A DNA stretch of 64,000 nt from Phycisphaerae bacterium (lineage in GTDB: Bacteria > Planctomycetota > Phycisphaerae > UBA1845): positions 1 to 64,000 of the forward strand of contig JAGFJJ010000046.1 of NCBI GenBank assembly GCA_024102815.1. The letters are read 5' to 3'. Numbering within the stretch: the first letter of the stretch is position 1; every line of letters begins with the position of its first letter. Below the pieces are notes generated by a model. That model was not told the DNA's origin. It made no database searches and was given only the letters and a program-made list of their open reading frames with translations. Of the stretch, positions 52,014 through 60,500 are shown in pieces. Position numbers and translations under genes: made by a program.

Positions 52014-54116
52014 TTACGGGCAGGTGTTGGGCGGAATCGGCGTATCCAGCGCCCCGGCGTTAAATAGCGCAATCAGCGCCGGGATGTCCGTCACCGTGAC
52101 CGTGCCGGAGTGGTCGATGTCGCAACTGAATTCGCCGTGTGGAGCCAGAGCCACTTCGTTCTGGCAGCGATCGATCATGGCGATCAGATCCTCTACCGTG
52201 GTTTTGGCCGAGGCATTCACGTTGCCCGGATGGGAAATAATGGTCATGCTCTGCGACACGAGTGTGTCACTCGTGTAGGTGATTTTCGTGGTTTCCCGTA
52301 CGGTCGCCGGACGCGAAAGCTGAACAAGATAGGTATTGTCGAGATTGTCGATGACATCGGCGACCTTGCTGGCGGCGCAATCGACGCCCGTTTCGCAAAG
52401 CGACCAGCAGTCGGCGTAGGTGACATCCAAGGCCGCGCCCACATTGAAGCGGTCGAGCCCTTCCGGAAGAGGTGCGGGGAGCATGTCATAGGGCGTCCGG
52501 GCGTCAACCAGTTTGCCGCCGACCAGCGGCTTCATCCAGTTGATCGTCGTATTCGGACACGACCGGCAGAGATCCCCGCAGCGCTCGCTTGCTCCGCAGC
52601 CCTCGCAGCGCTGGACCAGGACGCACTGCTCGCCCGAGTCGCAGTCGGAACTGTCCAAACATGGCAGTCCACTGTTGCAGCACGTTCGACAGTCGTCGTT
52701 CACGATGCAGGCGTACCGGCTGGCCGTGCAGGAAGCCGTTCCAAAGCTCCCTTTCCCTGCACAGGCATCATCCCACGCCACGGTGCAGCAGAAATCGTCG
52801 CAGGCGCATACGCGGCGGCAGCACTGGCCGTCCTCGCAGCCGAGGATCAACCCGGAAGGATCCTCGGTGCAGCAGTCCTGGGCGGCGACGCCACAGGTAC
52901 TGTTCGGCGGCGGTGGGCAGAGATCGGCGTCGTCACGATCGATGTTCAGGCAGAAGGCCGTGTCCACCCGAACCAGATCGCTTTCGTCATAGCCGTCCAA
53001 CGGAGATTCGTCGTCCTGACGCATCGTGTTGTCGCCGTCAAAACCGAGTTGCCAGTACCACGGGGATGCCGAAGTCGTATTCACGATCTCGATCCAGTAG
53101 CACTGGCCGGCGCTCACCGCCACGGGCGTGTGAACGGCGGTGTACTCGAATACCGGGAAGAACAACGTGCTCACCAGTACAGCCGGGGAGACCGTGAGCG
53201 TACTGTCCTGCACGAACGGCCCGCCGATGACCGAACCGGGCAGACCGTCCTGATCCGAGTAGTAGGTGATGCGGAACTGATCGACCTGCGGTTCGTCGAT
53301 GTCGTAGCTGCCCCAAAAGCAGACCTCGCTTACGGAACCGCTGACTGCCGGCCGGAAGTTATCCGCGGACGCCGCGGCGGATCCGTCGGAAAGGCGCCCG
53401 TTCGAATAGTCAATTCCCTGACAACGCGCCGCCGGTTCCTGGCAGGGTTGATCCAGGCAGGTGATATTGAGGTTCCCCGGTCCGCCGGAAGCGCCGGGAT
53501 AGGAGCCCACGCGAATCAGGTAGGTCTGGCCGGACTCCGCCAGGAAATCGACCGACGACTGAAGTCCGCCCGCGCACAACTGTGAATCATCGTTACAGGC
53601 CTGGATCCTCGCGTCCGTTCCCGGACAGGTGCATCCGGTGTATACCGCCACGCGCGTGTCGACACTCGGCGCACCGCAGGTATCGACGCGTACAGCCCCG
53701 CTGCATGCGGCCGTCCAGCAGAACCACACATCACGGGAAATCCCCAACACGCCCGGCGCCGCCACCGGATCCTCACAAGCAGCGTGATCGAGTCCATCGG
53801 TCGTCGCCAGCGAATTGTCGAACGGGAACTGACCCGTGCCATTGATGGGCGTTGCGGAAGCGCAGGCGTCGTTGGCGGGAGCGGCGGCCAAGGGCAGGCC
53901 TGCCGGCTCGGCTGGCGAAACTGTCTTGATGTTGCGACTTCCTGCGTGACTGGAAATCGCCGCCTTGCGGTCGATACTGAGGTCCAGTCTGGTCAGCGGA
54001 GGTCGGGACGTTGGCGATGTGACACCATCGTCTGCCAACAGCGTTTCCTGTGCTGGGAGAGCCGTTAGAACCCAGGAAATCGCCAACAAGAACAACCCCA
54101 TCAGCCGATTGGACAT
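52014..54116 (-). CDS. Secreted Cys-rich protein with C-terminal dockerin-like domain
   Basis: 700 residues with a signal peptide (LMGLFLLAISWVLTALPA). A pre-peptidase-like beta domain at about 80-220 (DACASATPINGTGQFPF; DVWFCWTAACSGAVRVDTCG; YLIRVGSYPGASGGPGNLNI). A second beta domain at about 230-380 (QFRITYYSDQDGLPGSVIGG; GQCYWIEIVNTTSASPWYWQ). A Cys-rich segment at about 390-540. The C-terminal ~70 residues have two dockerin loops (NVNASAKTTVEDLIAMIDRC and DIDHSGTVTVTDIPALIALF). Architecture matches other planctomycete extracellular proteins; no enzyme motif seen. Confidence 0.72.
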   Translation of the reverse strand: MSNRLMGLFLLAISWVLTALPAQETLLADDGVTSPTSRPPLTRLDLSIDRKAAISSHAGSRNIKTVSPAEPAGLPLAAAPANDACASATPINGTGQFPFDNSLATTDGLDHAACEDPVAAPGVLGISRDVWFCWTAACSGAVRVDTCGAPSVDTRVAVYTGCTCPGTDARIQACNDDSQLCAGGLQSSVDFLAESGQTYLIRVGSYPGASGGPGNLNITCLDQPCQEPAARCQGIDYSNGRLSDGSAAASADNFRPAVSGSVSEVCFWGSYDIDEPQVDQFRITYYSDQDGLPGSVIGGPFVQDSTLTVSPAVLVSTLFFPVFEYTAVHTPVAVSAGQCYWIEIVNTTSASPWYWQLGFDGDNTMRQDDESPLDGYDESDLVRVDTAFCLNIDRDDADLCPPPPNSTCGVAAQDCCTEDPSGLILGCEDGQCCRRVCACDDFCCTVAWDDACAGKGSFGTASCTASRYACIVNDDCRTCCNSGLPCLDSSDCDSGEQCVLVQRCEGCGASERCGDLCRSCPNTTINWMKPLVGGKLVDARTPYDMLPAPLPEGLDRFNVGAALDVTYADCWSLCETGVDCAASKVADVIDNLDNTYLVQLSRPATVRETTKITYTSDTLVSQSMTIISHPGNVNASAKTTVEDLIAMIDRCQNEVALAPHGEFSCDIDHSGTVTVTDIPALIALFNAGALDTPIPPNTCP

Positions 54117-54564
54117 CGCGCAGCCCCCCTGATCAAAAGCGCAAAGCGGGGAAGAATCGGCGCGCCGCTGCCCAACCCCGCCTGGAACGCATCACGTGGC
54201 ATCAAGACCAATTGGCGGGCAAGCGACCCGCCGTGGCACCCCCATCGAAAGGAACCCCTCTTCGACATGACGGGCCTTCCGCTTGCCGCCCGAGAGTCCC
54301 CATCATCCGGCTCGCCGGCAACCGCGCCTCGTCGAAAAGGCGATTACACCGCCCGCCAGACAGGCGGTTGAATCAGTATAGCTCCCGGGGAGGTGTCCTT
54401 CCATCCCAGCCCGATAAGAGGCCTCATCGCAACCTGCCGCCGATTCTGAGCTTAGAAGACGGTGGCCTTCCCCACTGAGAAGCCGGAAAAGAAACGCGGC
54501 GCGATCCGAAGACCACGCCGCGCCGGAATCCGCAAATTCAAGCCGGTCGCCCACCGTTATGGGG
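54117..54564. other. Intergenic region, mostly downstream of the TSP3 gene
   Basis: 448 bp between two minus-strand genes. Contains the terminator at 54487-54522; no gene found. Confidence 0.45.
54487..54522 (-). terminator. Rho-independent terminator of the TSP3 gene
   Basis: On the minus strand CGCGGCG pairs with CGCCGCG (54522-54516 and 54501-54495), followed by TTTCTTTT. It lies about 43 nt after the stop codon at 54565. Confidence 0.7.
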
Positions 54565-57500
54565 TCATCGCGCGATAACAGGCGATGTATCGCTCCGACG
54601 ACCGAAATAAAGCTTTCCGCCCGTCAGCAGCAGGAGCGTCAGCACCGCCAGGCCCCATTCCGAGACCGCCGGAATGCCGGCCTGACAGTCCATTTGACCG
54701 TCGCCGTCAATGTCCGCATCGACACGACCGCAGCCACAGAAGCCCGGATCGGTCTTTTCCCGGTCAAAAGGACAACCGTCGAGGCAGTCTTTCACGCCGT
54801 CGAAGTCCTGGTCGATATCCCACTTTCCGCAGCCGCAGACGCCGGCGACGACCTTGTTGGGATCGTTCGGGCAGAGTTCGAGGCAGTTCATCACGCCGTC
54901 GTGATCGTTGTCCTCATCCGCTGAATAGCACCCGCACACGCCCGGGGTGGCCTTGTTCGGATCGCCCGGACACAGATCGATGCAATTGGGTACGCCGTCG
55001 TGGTCGGAATCGACATCGATCACACCGCAACCGCAGGCGCCGGGACCCGTCTTGTTGGGGTCGTTCGGACACCCGTCGTTGCAGTTGGCGGTGCCGTCGC
55101 CATCGCTGTCGGTATCGGCCACGCCGCAGCCGCATTGACCCGGCGTGATCTTGCCGGGGTCGCTGGGGCAATCATCGTTGCAGTCCGCGGTTCCGTCACC
55201 ATCGCTATCGGTGTCCGCGACGCCACACCCGCAAGCCCCCGGAGCGACCTTGTCCGGATCGGCTGGACAGCCGTCCTGGCAATCGGGCGTGCCATCCGCG
55301 TCGCCGTCAGTGTCGGCCACGCCGCAACCGCACAGACCCGGGTCAATCTTGCCGGGATCGTCGGGGCATCCGTCGATGCAGTCAGCCGTGCCGTCGCCAT
55401 CGCTGTCGGTATCGGCCACGCCACAACCGCAGATGCCCGGATCGATCTTGTTCGGATCGTTCGGGCAATTGTCATTGCAGTTCGCCGTTCCGTCACTGTC
55501 GCTGTCGGTGTCGGCCACGCCGCATCCGCAAATGCCCGGATCGGTCTTGTTCGGATCGTTCGGGCAGCCGTCATTACAATCGGCCGTGCCGTCGCTGTCC
55601 GTATCCGTGTCGGCGATCCCGCAACCGCAGATACCCGGATCGGTCTTATTCGGATCGTTCGGGCAACCGTCGTTGCAGTCGGCCACGCCATCGCCATCAC
55701 TGTCGACGTCGGACACACCACAGCCGCAGATGCCCGGAGCAATCTTGTTGGGATCGTTCGGGCACCCGTCAAGGCAATCCGCTGTGCCGTCGCCATCCGT
55801 ATCCGTATCGGGCACGCCACAACCGCAGTCGCCGGGGCTGGTCTTGTTCGGATCATTGGGGCAACCGTCAAGACAATCGGCCGTGCCGTCACCGTCGGTG
55901 TCGGTGTCGGGTGTACCGCAACCGCAGATGCCCGGAGCGACCTTGTTCGGATCGTTCGGGCAGCCATCCTGACAATCGGCCGTGCCGTCGCCGTCACTGT
56001 CGGTATCCGGCGTACCGCAGCCGCAGATACCCGGGTCGATCTTGCCGGGATCATTCGGGCACCCGTCCACGCAGTTCGGCGTGCCATCGCCGTCGGAATC
56101 GGTATCCGCTGTACCGCAACCGCACACGCCGGGAGCTGTCTTATCCGGATCGTTCGGGCAGCCGTCGTTACAGTCGGCCGTGCCGTCACCGTCGGTGTCC
56201 GTATCCGGTGTTCCGCAATCGCAGATGCCGGGGTCGGTCTTGTTGGGATCAAGCGGGCAGGCGTCGTTGCAGTCGGCCGTGCCATCACCATCCGTATCGG
56301 TGTCAGCCAGCCCGCATCCGCAGGCGCCCGGCATGGTCTTGTTGGGGTCGTTCGGGCACTGATCGTTGCAGTCCGCGGTCCCGTCCCCGTCGGAGTCGGT
56401 GTCGGCGATGCCGCAACCGCAAATGCCCGGATCGGTCTTGTTGGGATCGTTCGGGCAGTCGTCATCGCAATCCAGCACGCCGTCGCCGTCCGAGTCGATA
56501 TCCGGTCCGCCGTCGCATTGATCGACGCAGTCCGGCACGGTGTCGCCGTCGCTATCCGTGTCTGCAATGCCGCAACCGCACACGCCGGGGCTGACCTTGT
56601 CGGGATCGTTCGGGCAGCCATCGTTGCAGTTCGGCACGCCGTCGCCGTCGTTGTCTGTGTCAGGCACGCCGCAACCGCAAATGCCGGGCTGCGACTTGTT
56701 GGGATCGCTCGGGCAGGCGTCGTTGCAGTCGGCAACGCCATCGCTGTCGCTGTCGACGTCGCTGATGCCGCACCCACAGGCGCCGGGCATGATCTTGTTC
56801 GGATCGTTCGGGCAGGCGTCGTTGCAGTCGGCAACGCCGTCGCCGTCCGAATCCACATCGCTCACGCCGCATCCACAGATGCCCGGTGAAGTCTTGGTGG
56901 GATCGTCCGGGCAGTCGTCGTTGCAGTCGGCCGTCCCGTCGCCGTCCGTATCGACGTCGCTGACGCCACATCCACACAGACCCGGCGCCGTCTTGGTCGG
57001 ATCGTTCGGGCAGCCGTCCAGGCAATTCGCCGTACCGTCACCATCGCTGTCGGTGTCCGCCACGCCGCATCCACAGATGCCCGGACTCGTCTTGTTGGGA
57101 TCGTTCGGGCAGCCGTCGTTGCAGTTGGCCGTACCGTCACCGTCGGCGTCGGCGTCGCTCGCGCCGCAGCCGCAGACGCCCGGAGTGGTCTTGTTGGGGT
57201 CGTTGGGACAGCCGTCGTTGCAGTCGAGGGTGCCGTCGCCGTCGGTGTCAACGTCGCTCACGCCGCATCCGCAGATGCCCGGACTGGTCTTGTTGGAATC
57301 GTTCGGGCAATCGTCGTGGCAATCGGCCGTGCCGTCACCGTCGGTGTCGGTATCCTCGATGCCGCAACCACAAATACCCGGCGCGACCTTGTTGGGATCG
57401 TTCGGACATCCGTCGTTGCAGTTGGCGACGCCATCGCCATCCGAATCGACATCCGGCGTCCCGCAACCGCAAATGCCGGGGGAAACCTTGTTGGGATCGC

Positions 57501-60500
57501 TCGGGCAGGCATCGACGCAGTCGGCCGCGCCGTCGCCATCGGTGTCGGTATCGGCAACGCCACAGCCGCAAACGCCCGGCGCAACCTTGTTGGGATCGTT
57601 CGGGCAGCCGTCGTTGCAGTCGCGAACGCCGTCGCCATCGCTGTCCACATCGGACACGCCGCAGCCGCACACACCCGGCGCCGTCTTGTTGGGATCGTTC
57701 GGGCAACCGTCGTTGCAGTCCGCGACGCCGTCACCGTCACTGTCGGTATCGGCCACACCGCAACCGCACTGGCCGGGCTCGATCTTATTGGGGTCGTTCG
57801 GGCATGTGTCGGTGCAGTCCGGCTCGCCGTCCCCGTCGCTGTCCGTATCCGCGACGCCGCAGCCGCACAGGCCGGGGTCGGACTTGTCCGCATCGAACGG
57901 GCAGCCGTCATCGCAGTCCAACCAGCCATCGCCGTCCGTGTCCACGTCCGGCGCGTTTTCGCACTGATCGTTGCAATCGGCAACGCCATCGTTGTCGGAG
58001 TCGTCATCGGCCACGCCGCAGCCGCAGATGCCCGGCGAAGTCTTGTTCGGATCGTTCGGGCAGCCGTCGATGCAATCCGGGAATCCATCGCCGTCGCCGT
58101 CGCCCTCGGTGACGCCGCAGCCGCAAATCAGCGGCTCGGTCTTGTCGGGATCGTCCGGGCAACTGTCGTGGCAATCCGGCGTACCGTCGCCGTCCGTATC
58201 GGTATCCGGCGTGCCACAGTCGCACAGGCCGGGCTCCGTCTTGCCCGGGTCATTCGGACAACCGTCCACGCAATTCGGCGTGCCGTCGCCGTCGGAGTCC
58301 GTGTCCGCCACGCCGCAGCCGCAAACGCCGGCGCTGACCTTGTCCGGATCGTTCGGACAGCCGTCGTTGCAATCCAGCGTGCCGTCGCCGTCGGAATCGA
58401 CATCGGCCACACCGCAGCCACAGACACCCGGCGAGGTTTTGTTCGGATCATTCGGGCAATCGTCGTTGCAGTCCGCGACGCCGTCGCCATCGGAATCCAC
58501 GTCGCTCACGCCGCAGCCGCATGCACCCGGCGCGGTCTTGTTGGGATCGTTCGGGCAGCCATCGTTGCAATTGGCCGTGCCGTCGCCGTCGGCGTCGGCG
58601 TCCGCCACGCCGCAGCCACAAATACCCGGCGCGGTCTTGTTGGGATCGTTCGGACAGCCGTCATTGCAGTTCGCGGTGCCGTCGCCATCGGTGTCGCCAT
58701 CGCCCACCCCGCAGCCGCAGATCCCCGGAGCGGTCTTGTTGGGATCGTTCGGGCACCCGTCCACGCAATCCGCGACGCCATCACCGTCGCTGTCCGTGTC
58801 GGCTGTACCACAGCCGCAGACGCCCGGCGCGACCTTGTCAGGATCGGTTGGGCAGCCGTCGTTGCAGTCGGCCGTGCCGTCACCGTCGGAATCGGTATCC
58901 GGCGTACCGCAATCGCAGACGCCCGGTGTCACCTTATTCGGATCGAGCGGGCAGGCGTCGTTGCAATCCGCAACGCCGTCGCCGTCGGAGTCCGTATCTG
59001 CCAGACCGCAACCGCACTCGCCGGCCGTCGTCTTGTTGGGATCGCTCGGACAACCGTCGTCGCAGTCGGCCGTACCGTCGCCGTCGCTGTCGGCGTCGCT
59101 TACGCCGCATCCGCAGATGCCGGCACTGACCTTGTTCGGGTCATTCGGGCATCCATCGTGGCAGTTGGCCGTGCCGTCGCCGTCGGAGTCCGTATCCGCA
59201 ACGCCGCAACCACAAATACCGGCGCTGGTCTTGTTTGGATCGTTCGGGCAGCCGTCATTGCAGTCGGCCGTACCGTCCAGATCGCTGTCCGTGTCCGCCA
59301 CACCGCAACCGCACTGGCCGGGCTGCGTCTTGTTTGGATCGTTCGGGCACTGATCGTTGCAGTCACGGACGCCGTCGCCATCGCTGTCCACGTCGGAAAC
59401 ACCGCAGCCGCAAACGCCCGGCGAAGTCTTGTTGGGATCGTTCGGGCAGCCGTCGTTGCAATTCGCGGTGCCGTCCCCATCGGAGTCGTCGTCCGGCGCG
59501 CCGCAACCGCACTGGCCGGGCTGCGTCTTGTTGGGATCGTTCGGACACTGATCGTTGCAGTCGCGGACGCCGTCGCCATCGCTGTCCACGTCGGACACGC
59601 CGCACCCGCAAACACCCGGCGAAGTCTTGTTCCCGTCGTTCGGGCAGCCGTCCTGGCAATCGAGCACGCCATCGCCGTCGGAATCGACGTCCGGCCCGCC
59701 GTTGCACTGATCCACGCAGTCCGGAACCGTGTCGCCGTCGGTATCAACATCCGAAACACCGCAACCGCAGACCCCCGGATTCGTCTTGTCCGGATCATCA
59801 GGGCAGCCGTCGTTGCAGTTCACCACGCCATCGTTGTCGCTGTCCGTGTCCGGCGTTCCGCAACCGCAGATGCCCGGGCTGGTCTTGCCGGGATCACTCG
59901 GACAGCCGTCGTTGCAATCGGCCGTGCCGTCGTTGTCCGAGTCCGTGTCGGGCTGGCCGCACCCGCACTGTCCGGCCATGGTCTTGTTGGGATCGTTCGG
60001 ACAGCCGTCGTTGCAATCACGCACACCGTCACCGTCCGAATCGACATCGCTCACGCCGCAGCCGCAGACACCGGGGCTCGTCTTGTCGGGATCGTTTGGA
60101 CAACTGTCGTGGCAGTCCGCGGTGCCGTCGCCGTCGGTATCGGTGTCGGGCTCGCCGCAGCCGCACTGTCCACCCGTGGTCTTCTGGGGGTCATTCGGAC
60201 AGCCATCATTGCAGTCCCGCACACCGTCCCCGTCCGAATCGACATCACTCACACCGCAGCCGCAGACGCCCGGATTGACCTTATTTGGATCGTTCGGACA
60301 CCCGTCGTTGCAGTTGGCCGTGCCGTCACCGTCAGTGTCCGTATCCGCCACGCCGCAGCCGCACACGCCGGGTTGCGATTTGCTCGGATCGCTGGGGCAG
60401 GCGTCGTTGCAGTCGGCCGTACCATCCCCGTCGCTGTCCACATCGCTGATGCCGCAGCCGCAGGCACCGGGCGTGATCTTGCCGGGGTCATTCGGGCAGG